64,000 nt of DNA from Flavobacterium fluviatile. GTDB taxonomy: Bacteria > Bacteroidota > Bacteroidia > Flavobacteriales > Flavobacteriaceae. The stretch spans positions 93,589 to 157,588 of the forward strand of contig NZ_JAADZW010000010.1 of NCBI RefSeq assembly GCF_010645065.1, given 5' to 3'. The position numbers and the translations under genes were made by a program. Shown piece after piece: positions 45,138 through 54,237 of this stretch. Numbering within the stretch: the stretch's first letter is position 1; each line of letters begins with the position of its first letter. A model generated the notes under the pieces. The model worked only from the letters and a program-made list of their open reading frames with translations. It made no database searches and was not told where the DNA came from.

Positions 45138-45557
45138 TTATAGTGTATTAAGAAATTCATCCGGTGTGAATACATTGATTTCAGAAAATTTAAAATCTTT
45201 CAAATCTCTGGTAATAATGCAATCCATTGAATTTATTGATTGAGCTGATGTAATTTGAATGGCATCTTCAAAATCTTTATGATTGGATTTTAAGCTTTTT
45301 TTTAAAATGGATTCTGTCACGGCTATTATTGAAATTGTATCTAGTAAATCTTCAATAATAGAACGCAGCTCTTTTTGATCAACTACTTTTTTTGCAATAT
45401 AATGCATGGTTGCAATAGAATGCGATGAAGAATATATAGTAATTTTATGTCGTTGACAATAATCAAAAATTGAAATCGCATTTTTCGAAAATGGAAATCT
45501 ATTTGCAACAATATCAACTAGTATATTGGTATCAAGAAAAATATTTTTAAAAGCCAT
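45138..45557 (-). CDS. PIN-domain toxin (VapC-like)
   Basis: This 139-aa nuclease-like protein has the PIN acidic residues: FLDTNILVD near the N-terminus, KDFEDAIQI in the middle and IITRDLKDFK near the C-terminus. VapC toxins cleave tRNA or rRNA; the target is not readable here. It overlaps the antitoxin gene by 11 bp. Its stop codon is 5 bp before the purK start. Confidence 0.85.
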   Translation of the reverse strand: MAFKNIFLDTNILVDIVANRFPFSKNAISIFDYCQRHKITIYSSSHSIATMHYIAKKVVDQKELRSIIEDLLDTISIIAVTESILKKSLKSNHKDFEDAIQITSAQSINSMDCIITRDLKDFKFSEINVFTPDEFLNTL

Positions 45558-45795
45558 ATTTTTCTCTATAGTGTTCTTCTTTTACTTTTTCTTCGTCAAA
45601 ATCTGGCGGCAATGTAATTCTTCCGATAAGTTTTTTAACTTTTGGATGAATATCATCGTAGGTTTCTTCTTTTTCGGTCAGATTTTTAAAATAACTCTCA
45701 ACCAGTTCAGATAAACTTCTGCCCGTTTTTTTAGCATACGATTTTGCCTGCTCGATAACTTCTTTTTCTAAAGATAATGTGAGTTTAGTATTCAT
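45547..45795 (-). CDS. VapB-like antitoxin (DUF6364-type)
   Basis: This 82-aa protein has a ribbon-helix-helix-like start: MNTKLTLSLEKEVIEQAKSY and GRSLSELVESYF. The C-terminal acidic tail would wrap the toxin. The chosen start is the ATG at 45795, which leaves the promoter-like element and repeats upstream; a longer frame would cover them. It overlaps the PIN gene by 11 bp. Confidence 0.8.
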   Translation of the reverse strand: MNTKLTLSLEKEVIEQAKSYAKKTGRSLSELVESYFKNLTEKEETYDDIHPKVKKLIGRITLPPDFDEEKVKEEHYREKYGF

Positions 45796-45796
45796 A

Positions 45797-45825
45797 TACG
45801 TAAAGTTTTTACAAATGTACGTAAA
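45797..45825 (-). promoter_or_regulatory. Predicted promoter and operator of the VapBC-like module
   Basis: On the minus strand TACATTTG (45812-45819) matches TAnnTTTG. Direct repeats TACGTAAA lie at 45797-45804 and 45818-45825, 21 bp apart, two helical turns. Such repeats fit binding of the antitoxin for self-control. No -33 element was found. Confidence 0.5.
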
Positions 45826-45862
45826 ATAATTATTTTGATCGAATTGCAAATTTAATTTTTCC

Positions 45863-45910
45863 GCCACGAATTCACGAATTTGTAATTATATAAATTCGTG
45901 AATTCGTGGC
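45863..45910. repeat. Palindrome of the CCACGAATTCACGAATT type
   Basis: GCCACGAATTCACGAATT (45863-45880) and its exact reverse complement (45893-45910). No T run follows on either strand, so it is not called a terminator. Confidence 0.7.
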
Positions 45911-45949
45911 TAAAAAAATCTTTCCAATCCTTTTAATTTGGTAAAAAAA

Positions 45950-46501
45950 TCATTTCATTTTCTTCAAAACTTCTTTTGCAACGGCTTTATACGCTGCCGA
46001 ATGATATCCGAAATCTTTATCAAGAATAATTTTCAGTTCAGGATGAATCCAGTCGTACTGTTTTCCTAAAATATATAATGTCCTTATCGAGTAGGCCTTT
46101 GTGGCGACTTTTGCATCATTAATCAGCCAGTCAAAACTCGCTTCTATGCAATCCTGCAGGTTTTCTTCGGATAAACAGATTTTGTTTTTCTCTTTTTTAT
46201 AATGTGACTTCACTAAAAGCTGAACGATTTTTGCAATTGGCCTAAGTGAACTTTCATCTTTCAGAACCTTCAAATTCGAACAGAAAAAATCAAGATGCGG
46301 CTGCAGCCAAAGTAACTCTTCATAAGATACAAACTCTAAAATCCAGCAGGCTTTATGACTGTTTTTGTCCGAAGGTGTAAAACAGATTGAAACTAATTCA
46401 CCGAAAAGCGCAGGATTTTCTAAAATGTCCTGTGCCGTTTTGAGACGGCTTTCCCGATACGCATTTACATAATTCAGTTTTTCCTGTAGTTCAGAAAGCA
46501 T
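45950..46501 (-). CDS. HEAT/ARM-like helical protein, unknown function
   Basis: This 183-aa protein is all-helical with repeated patterns (HKACWILEFVSYEELLWLQP, LRPIAKIVQLLVKSH, TKAYSIRTLYILGK). It resembles a Bacteroidota protein often labelled adenylosuccinate lyase by mistake; it lacks the lyase signature. A role as a binding scaffold is possible. It lies just 26 bp downstream of the TonB-dependent receptor on the same strand. No signal peptide. Confidence 0.65.
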   Translation of the reverse strand: MLSELQEKLNYVNAYRESRLKTAQDILENPALFGELVSICFTPSDKNSHKACWILEFVSYEELLWLQPHLDFFCSNLKVLKDESSLRPIAKIVQLLVKSHYKKEKNKICLSEENLQDCIEASFDWLINDAKVATKAYSIRTLYILGKQYDWIHPELKIILDKDFGYHSAAYKAVAKEVLKKMK

Positions 46502-46527
46502 TTTTAAGTTTAATTTTGATTCAGCCC

Positions 46528-48624
46528 CTAAAATAAATAATTTAAGGAAATGATTCCATAGTAATTTACAGGAAGTCCCGGATAATAATATCTTGGAGAT
46601 GAAGTTCCAACCGGAAGTGCATTTGGTAAAATCAGAGAGGCATATTTTTCATTGGTCAGATTATTGATGCCAAAAGCCAAATTGGTATTGAGATTTTGCA
46701 GAATTTCAAAACGATAACCGGTTTTAAAATTAATGACGGAATAAGAATCCGAAAAAGCGGAATTCGAATCGTTCATCGGAAGTTCATCCACAAATTGATA
46801 ATCGGCGTTCAGGTAAATTCCTAAACGGGTATTGAAAACCAAACCCGCATTTATTTTATTGGATGGGACTCCCGTTAATTTATTTCCGGAATAATCATTT
46901 CCGTTATCTAAAAATTCTTTAAACTCGTATTTTCCAACAGAACCTCCAATGTAAGAGTTCAGGTTTAAAAAGGAATTCATTTGCCAATTGTGTTTGAGTG
47001 TAATTTCGATTCCTTCATGCAGTGTTTTTCCGGCATTCACACCTTCATATTGGTCATCGCCAATTCTTTTCGCAACTAATAAATCCTTTATTTCCATTCG
47101 GTAAGCAGCAAATTCGGTATAAAGGTTTTTGTTGAAAAAGTAAAATTTCCCTCCAATTTCAAAGTTGTATCCGTTTTCAGGTTTGATATCAGGATTAATG
47201 GTACCGTTGCTTGTTAAAGTTTCTTCGGTTGTGGGTAATGAAAATCCACGGCTTGCTGAAAAATATAGGGTTTGTTGCTGATTTGGTTTGAACAGTAAAG
47301 AAAGTTGTGGCGAAAAGATTCCGTCATAGGTGTACTTTTCAGTTGCGGTTTTTTGCGGAAGAAAGTTCGTGAGTTCAAAATGGGTTTCATTATAATTTAA
47401 ACCAAACTGAAGCTCGAATTTTTCAGAAAGCAACGATCGGATTTGCGAAAAAATATTGTAAAAATGCCTTCTCTGATCAGTTGCTGTCAATTGATTTCCC
47501 TGAAGGCTTCCTTGTCCGTTATTTTGTTTGTATAAATTTTCAAAAGTGTTACCGTTGTACTTTTCGGTAAAATATTCCATTCCGAAAATGAATTGATTTT
47601 CCAGTTTTCCAATTTCGAAGTTTCCTGAAAACTGCGTTCGCGCTCCGGTTGCAAAAGTATATTGCCGTAAAATGTCAAAAGGGCGAGGTTCATTGCTGTC
47701 TTTATAATTGATAAAAACAGAAGTCGAATTATTCAGATTGTCATTGATTTTGAAATCATAAGCCAGTCCGCCCAAAGTCGATTTGTACTCTTTAAAACCT
47801 TTTGAAGCCACCCAGGTCGGCGCTCCGGACTCCGGATTATTATCGTAAGTCTCTTTGTTAACAGAACTCGGAATATAGCCTTTCAGATAAGTATAATTGG
47901 AGAAATAAGTAAGTTTGCTGTTTTGTTTTCTGAATAATTCTCCCGCAAGCGTAATTCCTTCACGTTTGTAAGCACTGTTTTCTCGCCATCCATCGGATTT
48001 CAGATTATGATAACTTAAATTCAGGCTTGATTTTTTTTCATCCAGACTATAATTCAAACTGTTTTTCAATAATCCAAAAGAACCAAATACAGAACTTATT
48101 CCGGCAGTTTGTCCATTATTTTTTGAAAGCTGAGGTGAGATCAAAATTGCTCCGCCTAATCCTGCTCCGTAAATACTGGAAAGGGGGCCTTTAATAATCT
48201 CAATCTGGTTCAGGTTTTCTAAATCAATGTCATCAATCACCGTTTCGCTGTTTCCCGAAGTCAGCGGAATACTGCCGTAAAAAGCCCTTATTTTGTTCGT
48301 CCCATAAGGCGTTCTGGCTCCAATACCGCGAATTGAAATTCGGGTTGTGGTAAAATTCGAAGACTGCATAAAAACACCCGGAATTGTATTAACGACATTC
48401 GTAATATCAGTTGCGTTATTCTGCAATAAATCTTTTTTGGAAAGAATCCCGATTGAAGCCGGTGCATTCTGTAAACTGTCATTGATATGAAAAGAGCTGA
48501 TAATAACTTCTTCGAGTTTTTCCGGTCGAACAGCATCAGCAGATTTGCCTTTTTCTTCCTGAGCAAAAGTGTTTTGGAAAACAATTACGACAAAAAGAAA
48601 GAGGCAATATTTTTTAAAAAGCAT
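46528..48624 (-). CDS. TonB-dependent outer-membrane receptor
   Basis: This 698-aa receptor imports a substrate such as a siderophore or vitamin. From the start at 48624 there is a signal peptide (MLFKKYCLFLFVVIVFQNTFA), a TonB box (EEVIIS), a plug domain with NNATDITNVVNTIPGVF and IEIIKGPLSSIYGAGLGGAI, and a 22-strand-type barrel ending ISLNYLF. An upstream in-frame start would lie in a hairpin. It lacks the carboxypeptidase-like domain of SusC proteins, which favours iron, cobalamin or copper over polysaccharides. Confidence 0.88.
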   Translation of the reverse strand: MLFKKYCLFLFVVIVFQNTFAQEEKGKSADAVRPEKLEEVIISSFHINDSLQNAPASIGILSKKDLLQNNATDITNVVNTIPGVFMQSSNFTTTRISIRGIGARTPYGTNKIRAFYGSIPLTSGNSETVIDDIDLENLNQIEIIKGPLSSIYGAGLGGAILISPQLSKNNGQTAGISSVFGSFGLLKNSLNYSLDEKKSSLNLSYHNLKSDGWRENSAYKREGITLAGELFRKQNSKLTYFSNYTYLKGYIPSSVNKETYDNNPESGAPTWVASKGFKEYKSTLGGLAYDFKINDNLNNSTSVFINYKDSNEPRPFDILRQYTFATGARTQFSGNFEIGKLENQFIFGMEYFTEKYNGNTFENLYKQNNGQGSLQGNQLTATDQRRHFYNIFSQIRSLLSEKFELQFGLNYNETHFELTNFLPQKTATEKYTYDGIFSPQLSLLFKPNQQQTLYFSASRGFSLPTTEETLTSNGTINPDIKPENGYNFEIGGKFYFFNKNLYTEFAAYRMEIKDLLVAKRIGDDQYEGVNAGKTLHEGIEITLKHNWQMNSFLNLNSYIGGSVGKYEFKEFLDNGNDYSGNKLTGVPSNKINAGLVFNTRLGIYLNADYQFVDELPMNDSNSAFSDSYSVINFKTGYRFEILQNLNTNLAFGINNLTNEKYASLILPNALPVGTSSPRYYYPGLPVNYYGIISLNYLF

Positions 48625-48654
48625 ACAAAGGGTTTGTTTTTTGAGTGTAATTTT

Positions 48655-48782
48655 AACACATAGAAACATAGTTTTGCCATGCGAATAAAGGTATTTCACT
48701 TCTACAATACACATAGCTATGTGTTTTTTAAAAAAGTGAAACGCCTTTTTTAAGTTCCAGAAATACTATGATTCTATGTGTT
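48655..48782. repeat. Long imperfect hairpin upstream of TonB-dependent receptor
   Basis: Outer arms AACACATAGAAACATAG (48655-48671) and CTATGATTCTATGTGTT (48766-48782) pair with one mismatch; the centre is the palindrome ACACATAGCTATGTGT at 48709-48724. It spans the likely promoter and leader of the receptor gene. Confidence 0.7.
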
Positions 48783-48842
48783 TAAAAAATTTGCGTAAAG
48801 TTTGGAATTTGGAATTTATCCCGATAATTATAAGATTGGAAT

Positions 48843-50120
48843 TTACTTATTCGCCTTAACCTTCCAAATCGTATTTCCGCTATCATCATTTACCAAAAGT
48901 GATCCGTCATTCATAACTGTTACCGCAACCGGACGTCCGTAAACTTCGGCTTTGTTTTCATCAGAAATAAATCCTGTTAAAAAATCCTCTGGTTTACCTG
49001 ATGGTTTTCCGTCTTTAAAAGGAACAAATAATACTTTGTAACCAGAAATCTTAGAACGGTTCCAGGAGCCGTGCTGACCTACAAAAGCCCCATTTTTATA
49101 TTTAGCAGGGAAATCATCCTTGGTGTAGAAAGCCAACCCTAAAGAGGCGGTGTGCGATCCAACCGGAACATCGGGAACAATTGTTTTTTCAACCAAATCT
49201 TTTCTTTGGCCTTTCATTCTCGGATCAGGAATATTTCCGAAATAAGAATAGGGCCAACCGTAGAAGCCGTCTCTTTTTACGCTCGTAATATAATCCGGAA
49301 CCAAATCGTCTCCCAGCTCATCGCGTTCGTTCACTGCAGTCCAGAGTTCCTTTTTATTGGCAGGATTCCAATCCATTCCAACCGGATTTCTAAGTCCCGA
49401 AGCGTAGATTTTTTCGCCTGTACCATCAGGATTAATTTCTAAGATAGCGGCACGACGGATCTCTTTGTCCATACCATTCTCTCCATTATTACTTCCGGAA
49501 CCTACAGAAACATAAATCTTACTTTCGTCAGGGCTTGCCAGTAAATTTCTTGTCCAGTGGTTGTTGTAGCCTCCGGCAGGAAGTTCAAGTATTTTTGCGC
49601 CTTTAGTCTCTAATTTCAGAGGATTGTTTTTATAAGGGTAGCGGTATAATCCGTCAGTGTTGGCAACGTAGAAAAAGTCTTTCAAAACCAGCATTCCAAA
49701 AGGTTTGTTTAGTCCGGTAATAAAAACTTCACGGGTTTCAAATTTTCCGTCCTTGTCCTTGTCACGCAAAACTGTAATCTGGTTTTTGCTGGCTCCTGTT
49801 CCGCTTTCTACCACAAAAACGTCATTATTTGGAGCTATGTAAGTCCAACGCGGATTTTCAAACCCGTCTGCAAATTTCGTAACTGTAAAACCTTCTGGCG
49901 CTTTTGGTGTTTTTCCTTCGGGCCACCCAATGACTTTGCTGTGCATTGTTTTAGATTCGGTTGCATAGGGAGGTGGGAGTGTAATAGCTCCAATGGCAGT
50001 TTTTACCACATTGCCGGGTTGTTTTGCAAGTGCTTCTTTTTCCTCTTTTTTTACCTGGCCGTTACAGGCTGTCATTACAGTTAAGAAGGCCAGGGATAAT
50101 AATTGTATAGCAGTTTTCAT
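48843..50120 (-). CDS. PQQ-dependent sugar dehydrogenase-like lipoprotein (sorbosone dehydrogenase type)
   Basis: This 425-aa protein has a lipoprotein signal ending at Cys19 and a six-bladed beta-propeller typical of soluble glucose/L-sorbosone dehydrogenases. Blade motifs include FVVESGTGASKNQITVLRDK, VSVGSGSNNGENG, SGLRNPVGMDWNPA, NERDELGDDLVPDY and VGQHGSWNRSKISG. The cofactor and substrate are assumed from the family; PQQ need not be made by this organism. It is convergent with nothing; the downstream hairpin separates it from the receptor. Confidence 0.85.
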   Translation of the reverse strand: MKTAIQLLSLAFLTVMTACNGQVKKEEKEALAKQPGNVVKTAIGAITLPPPYATESKTMHSKVIGWPEGKTPKAPEGFTVTKFADGFENPRWTYIAPNNDVFVVESGTGASKNQITVLRDKDKDGKFETREVFITGLNKPFGMLVLKDFFYVANTDGLYRYPYKNNPLKLETKGAKILELPAGGYNNHWTRNLLASPDESKIYVSVGSGSNNGENGMDKEIRRAAILEINPDGTGEKIYASGLRNPVGMDWNPANKKELWTAVNERDELGDDLVPDYITSVKRDGFYGWPYSYFGNIPDPRMKGQRKDLVEKTIVPDVPVGSHTASLGLAFYTKDDFPAKYKNGAFVGQHGSWNRSKISGYKVLFVPFKDGKPSGKPEDFLTGFISDENKAEVYGRPVAVTVMNDGSLLVNDDSGNTIWKVKANK

Positions 50121-50271
50121 AAATTGGATATTAAATTTTTGCGAAACAACAATTTACTTAAATTTACGATAGCAGGCAAAAACCATTTGTAAATATTAAC
50201 TGATATTTAACATTCGTAAAAAAGTAATTTTCTCATTCGATTTTGATGTATTCTGTTTGATAGTAATTCTG

Positions 50272-50279
50272 TATCTTTG
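50272..50279 (+). promoter_or_regulatory. -7 promoter element before hpt
   Basis: TATCTTTG matches TAnnTTTG, 25 bp before the ATG at 50304. Nearby TTTG candidates are at poor spacing. Confidence 0.5.
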
Positions 50280-50303
50280 TCCATTATTTTAAAGAAGAAA
50301 ATA

Positions 50304-50834
50304 ATGATACAACTTCACGATAAACAATTTGTTCCATTTATTTCAGCTAAAGAAATTGATTTTGCTTTATCCAAAATAGTGGCGCAGATAGAAGATGATT
50401 TTGGAGATGATACTCCCATTTTTGTTGGTGTTTTAAATGGTGCATTTATGGTTGTAGCAGACTTTCTAAAAAAATATAAAAGTCCATGCGAAGTTTCATT
50501 CATCAAAATGGCATCTTATGAAGGAACACAAAGCACTAATTCGGTTAAAGAATTAATCGGAATCAATCAGGATCTTTCAGGAAGAACTGTTATTATAATT
50601 GAAGATATTATCGATACAGGAAACACAATCGAGGAATTAAAACAGAAGTTTAAAGAGCAAAATGTAAAGCATTTTAAAATTGCAACTTTGTTTTTTAAAC
50701 CGGATGCTTATAAAAAAGACATCAAAATAGATTATGTCGGAATCAGGATTCCAAACAAATTCATTGTAGGCTACGGTCTGGATTACGATGGCTTAGGGAG
50801 AAATTTACCCGAAATCTATAAGTTAGCAGAATAA
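50304..50834 (+). CDS. hpt: Hypoxanthine phosphoribosyltransferase
   Basis: This 176-aa enzyme salvages hypoxanthine or guanine with PRPP. The PRPP-binding loop is VIIIEDIIDTGNTIEELK, and the conserved middle has GVLNGAFMVVADFLKK. The start is the ATG at 50304 (MIQLHDKQF); an in-frame TTG at 50277 would add nine residues that lie next to the promoter. It is followed by adk 71 bp on, a standard Flavobacterium order. Confidence 0.93.
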   Translation: MIQLHDKQFVPFISAKEIDFALSKIVAQIEDDFGDDTPIFVGVLNGAFMVVADFLKKYKSPCEVSFIKMASYEGTQSTNSVKELIGINQDLSGRTVIIIEDIIDTGNTIEELKQKFKEQNVKHFKIATLFFKPDAYKKDIKIDYVGIRIPNKFIVGYGLDYDGLGRNLPEIYKLAE

Positions 50835-50905
50835 TTATAAACAAAACACAACTATATATTCATTTTAAACTTCTTAAAAAAAGAAGCGCAACAATTACAT
50901 TCATT

Positions 50906-51478
50906 ATGATTAACATCGTTTTATTTGGAAAGCCTGGAGCAGGAAAAGGAACTCAGGCAGAATTTTTAAAAGAAAAATACAATTTAACACACCTTTCAAC
51001 AGGAGATATTTTTCGTTTCAATTTAAAAAATGATACTGAATTAGGTAAAAAAGCAAGAGGTTTTATGGACAATGGAGAATTGGTTCCTTGCGAATTAACT
51101 ACCGAAATGTTAATTGATGAAGTAAAAAAACATCCTGATACTGCCGGATTTTTATTTGACGGATACCCAAGAACAATCAATCAGGCGGAGGCTTTAGATA
51201 AATTTTTGCCAACAATTGGTTCAAAAGTTACCGCTACAATTGCTTTAGAAGCTGATGATGAAATTTTGGTAGCCCGTTTGCTTGAAAGAGGTAAAACAAG
51301 TGGAAGAGCTGACGATCAGGACGAAGATAAAATTCGGGTGAGATATCAGGAGTACAACGAAAAAACAGCTCCGTTAATTGGATATTACAAAGAGCAGAAT
51401 AAATTTCATGCCGTAAACGGTATCGGAACAATTGAAGAAATTACAGAAAGATTAACGTCAGTTATAGATAATTTGTAG
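50906..51478 (+). CDS. adk: Adenylate kinase
   Basis: This 190-aa kinase converts AMP and ATP into two ADP. P-loop GKPGAGKGT at residues 8-16, LSTGDIFR and FDGYPRTINQAEALD. The LID is short and there is no Cys4 zinc finger, as in the 190-aa Bacteroidota form. It is likely in an operon with hpt. A repeat follows. Confidence 0.95.
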   Translation: MINIVLFGKPGAGKGTQAEFLKEKYNLTHLSTGDIFRFNLKNDTELGKKARGFMDNGELVPCELTTEMLIDEVKKHPDTAGFLFDGYPRTINQAEALDKFLPTIGSKVTATIALEADDEILVARLLERGKTSGRADDQDEDKIRVRYQEYNEKTAPLIGYYKEQNKFHAVNGIGTIEEITERLTSVIDNL

Positions 51479-51479
51479 A

Positions 51480-51624
51480 AGCTTTTCCCAGCTGTACGTT
51501 ACAAGTCCTCGCTAAAAAAAACTATTTTTCCAAACCATAAAACGAGCTTCCTCCGGTCGCTGTTTTCTGGCAGGAAAAATTAGTTTTTTTACCTCCGGGC
51601 TTTTCTCTTCCATCTGGGCTATAA
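51480..51624 (+). repeat. Variable-stem hairpin element, family A (copy 4, long loop)
   Basis: Flanks resemble the 63030 copy (CCCAGCTGTACGTTA; CTTCCATCTGGGCTATAA). The stem pairs 51512-51531 with 51573-51592 imperfectly; the loop of about 41 bp is much longer than in copies 1, 2 and 5. Confidence 0.55.
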
Positions 51625-51680
51625 CACGATCAGGGTTACAAATTACATTAACGACTATTATATAACGAACAAGCCACAAA

Positions 51681-52955
51681 TTGGAAATACTAATAATATT
51701 TTTTCTAATACTGTTAAACGGAGTTTTCTCGATGTCAGAAATTGCATTGATTTCGGCTAGAAAAAACAGACTTGAAACTGCTGCTAAAAAAGGAAATAAA
51801 AGTGCTAAAACAGCACTTGATTTGGCCAATTCCCCAAACAAATTTTTGTCAACTGTACAAATCGGAATCACCTTAATCGGAATTTTGACGGGTATTTATT
51901 CCGGGGATAAAATCACATCTGATGTTCAGGTTTTTGTCAGCGGATTTGAAGTTCTAAAACCGTATGCTAATTCAGTTGCAGTTGGAATTGTGGTAGTTGT
52001 ATTAACTTTTTTCTCATTGGTTTTGGGAGAGTTACTGCCAAAAAGAATTGGTTTAAATTATCCTGAATCCATTGCCAAAATGGTGGCTATGCCAATGAAA
52101 GTGATTTCAATTATCACGGCACCATTTATCTGGCTTCTTACCTCGTCAACCGATTTTTTATTGAATATCCTTCAGATAAAACCAACTGCCGACGGAAAAG
52201 TGACCGAAGAAGAAATTAAAGCCATCATCAAAGAAGGAACCGAAGTAGGCGAAGTTCAGGAAATTGAGCAGGACATCGTGGAACGTGTATTTCACATTGG
52301 AGACCGTAAAGTAAGTTCGTTAATGACACACCGAAAATCAGTAGATATGCTGCCGTTAAATACTGATAAGACCAAAATCAAAGAGTTGGTGGTTCAGGAT
52401 TTGCATGCAGTTTATCCGGTTTACAATAACAATTATGATGATATCGTGGGAGTTGTAACCTTAAAAAATATTTTTGCCAATATCGAAAATGATAATTTTG
52501 ATCTTGCTACGATCATGACCGAAGCACCTTATTTAATGGAACAGACCACTGCTTACAAAGCGCTGGAAAATTTCAAAAAAACAGGCGTTCATTATGCATT
52601 AGTTTCAGATGAATATGGCGTTTTTCAGGGAATGATTACGCTGAACGATATTCTTGAAGCCCTGGTTGGTGACGCATCTGAATTTTACAAAGACGAATTT
52701 CAGCTTGTAGAAAGGGAAGATGGGTCCTGGCTGGTTGACGGACATTATTCATTACACGATTTTTTAACGTATTTCGAATTAGACGAACTTACAAACGATT
52801 ACGAAGTTAACACCGTAAGCGGAATGATTATGACTGAACTTTCACATATTCCAAAAGTAGGAGAAAAGTTAATCTGGCAAAAATTCGTGTTGGAAGTTGT
52901 CGATATGGACGGTGTGAAGATTGACAAAGTGCTTGTGAAAGCTTTAAAAGAGTAG
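51681..52955 (+). CDS. CNNM/CorC-type membrane protein with CBS domains (TTG start)
   Basis: This 424-aa protein has the DUF21 transmembrane domain (about four helices, EILIIFFLILLNGVFSMSE, GIVVVVLTFFSLVLGELLPK), a CBS pair (VSSLMTHRKSVDMLP, TIMTEAPYLMEQTTAY) and a CorC_HlyC ending. It may export Mg or Co ions or affect envelope function. A TTG start is needed because an in-frame stop lies at 51663-51665 and no ATG comes before the first helix. It sits between the adk repeat and obgE. Confidence 0.85.
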   Translation: MEILIIFFLILLNGVFSMSEIALISARKNRLETAAKKGNKSAKTALDLANSPNKFLSTVQIGITLIGILTGIYSGDKITSDVQVFVSGFEVLKPYANSVAVGIVVVVLTFFSLVLGELLPKRIGLNYPESIAKMVAMPMKVISIITAPFIWLLTSSTDFLLNILQIKPTADGKVTEEEIKAIIKEGTEVGEVQEIEQDIVERVFHIGDRKVSSLMTHRKSVDMLPLNTDKTKIKELVVQDLHAVYPVYNNNYDDIVGVVTLKNIFANIENDNFDLATIMTEAPYLMEQTTAYKALENFKKTGVHYALVSDEYGVFQGMITLNDILEALVGDASEFYKDEFQLVEREDGSWLVDGHYSLHDFLTYFELDELTNDYEVNTVSGMIMTELSHIPKVGEKLIWQKFVLEVVDMDGVKIDKVLVKALKE

Positions 52956-53008
52956 AGAAAATTTTGTTTCACGTTTAAAGTCTACAGTTTCAAGTTGCGC
53001 AACGCATA

Positions 53009-53038
53009 ACCTGGAACCTGAAACCTGAAACCTGAAAC
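53009..53038. repeat. Short tandem repeat (7-bp unit ACCTGAA)
   Basis: Four units of ACCTG(A/G)A. Similar TTTCAGG-type tracts occur at 34401-34430 and 43644-43667. Confidence 0.6.
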
Positions 53039-53056
53039 TTTACATAAAGAAAAAAA

Positions 53057-54058
53057 ATGACAGAAGGAAATTTTGTAGATTACGTTAAGATATACGTTTC
53101 TTCCGGAAAAGGAGGAAAGGGATCTACGCATTTACATAGGGAGAAATTTATTGAAAAAGGAGGTCCGGACGGAGGAGACGGTGGTCGGGGAGGACATGTG
53201 TATTTAGTAGGAAATAAAGGGCTCTGGACGTTATTTCATTTGAAGTTTGCACGTCATATTAAAGCCGGACACGGTGGAGACGGAGGAGGTGATCGCAGTA
53301 CCGGTGCTGATGGTGAAGATAAATTTATCGAAGTGCCTTTGGGTACTGTTGTAAAAGATAAAGAAACAGGAGAAACCTTGTTCGAAATTACCGAAGACGG
53401 TGAAAAAAGAATTCTTTCAAAAGGGGGAAAAGGTGGTTTGGGAAACTGGCATTTTAGAAGTTCAACAAATCAAACACCTCGTTATGCACAGCCAGGTTTG
53501 CCGGGTGTAGAAATGGATGTGATTCTGGAACTTAAAGTTCTGGCTGATGTTGGGCTGGTTGGTTTTCCAAATGCAGGAAAATCGACATTATTATCTGTAC
53601 TGACTTCTGCAAAACCAAAAATTGCCGATTATCCTTTTACGACTTTAAAACCAAATTTAGGAATTGTAGCATACAGGGATTTTCAGTCATTTGTAATTGC
53701 AGATATTCCGGGAATTATTGAAGGAGCTGCAGAAGGAAAAGGGCTTGGGCATTATTTTCTGCGTCATATTGAGCGTAATTCAACTTTGCTGTTTTTAGTT
53801 CCGGTTGATACACCGGATATTAGAGCTGAATATGATATACTGGTTAATGAGCTGACGAAGTATAATCCAGAAATGCTGGACAAAGAGCGTCTTTTGGTAA
53901 TCTCAAAATGCGACATGCTGGATGATGAGCTAAAAGCTGAGCTCAAAGCCGAATTGGATGTGTCCTTTAAAGATGTTCCCTATATGTTTATTTCATCTGT
54001 TGCGCAGCAAGGTCTGACCGATTTGAAAGACAGACTTTGGAAAATGCTTAATGAGTAA
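53057..54058 (+). CDS. obgE: Obg family GTPase
   Basis: This 333-aa essential GTPase acts in ribosome maturation and stress control. The glycine-rich Obg domain ([28 protein letters not shown]) is N-terminal. The GTPase domain has GFPNAGKST (G1), PFTTL (G2), DIPG (G3) and SKCD (G4). No C-terminal extra domain. Start codon ATG at 53057. It lies after the CBS protein gene with 101 bp of repeat-rich DNA between. Confidence 0.95.
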   Translation: MTEGNFVDYVKIYVSSGKGGKGSTHLHREKFIEKGGPDGGDGGRGGHVYLVGNKGLWTLFHLKFARHIKAGHGGDGGGDRSTGADGEDKFIEVPLGTVVKDKETGETLFEITEDGEKRILSKGGKGGLGNWHFRSSTNQTPRYAQPGLPGVEMDVILELKVLADVGLVGFPNAGKSTLLSVLTSAKPKIADYPFTTLKPNLGIVAYRDFQSFVIADIPGIIEGAAEGKGLGHYFLRHIERNSTLLFLVPVDTPDIRAEYDILVNELTKYNPEMLDKERLLVISKCDMLDDELKAELKAELDVSFKDVPYMFISSVAQQGLTDLKDRLWKMLNE

Positions 54059-54078
54059 AATAATATTGAATTTTATAT

Positions 54079-54111
54079 AAAGGTGTTCTGTACTGCAGGA
54101 CATCTTTTTTG
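54079..54111 (+). terminator. Terminator after obgE
   Basis: AAAGGTGTTCTG/CAGGACATCTTT stem, with G-U pairs, followed by a T run. Confidence 0.7.
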
Positions 54112-54237
54112 TTTGTAATAAAATGTTAAATCCGCAAAAAATCAATAAAAAAGAGACTTCTAAATTTGATTTTCAATGTAAATTGAGTGTTATGATTGTG
54201 AAAATGAATTATCTTCGCATCACTAATTCAAAATGTT

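Noticed and set aside
51512..51871. Minus-strand ORF over the adk repeat and the CBS gene start
   Set aside because: It covers a hairpin repeat and the well-supported CBS gene in antisense.
53009..53038. Short tandem repeat as a phase-variation site
   Set aside because: It lies between genes with no effect on a reading frame; similar tracts occur in other gaps.
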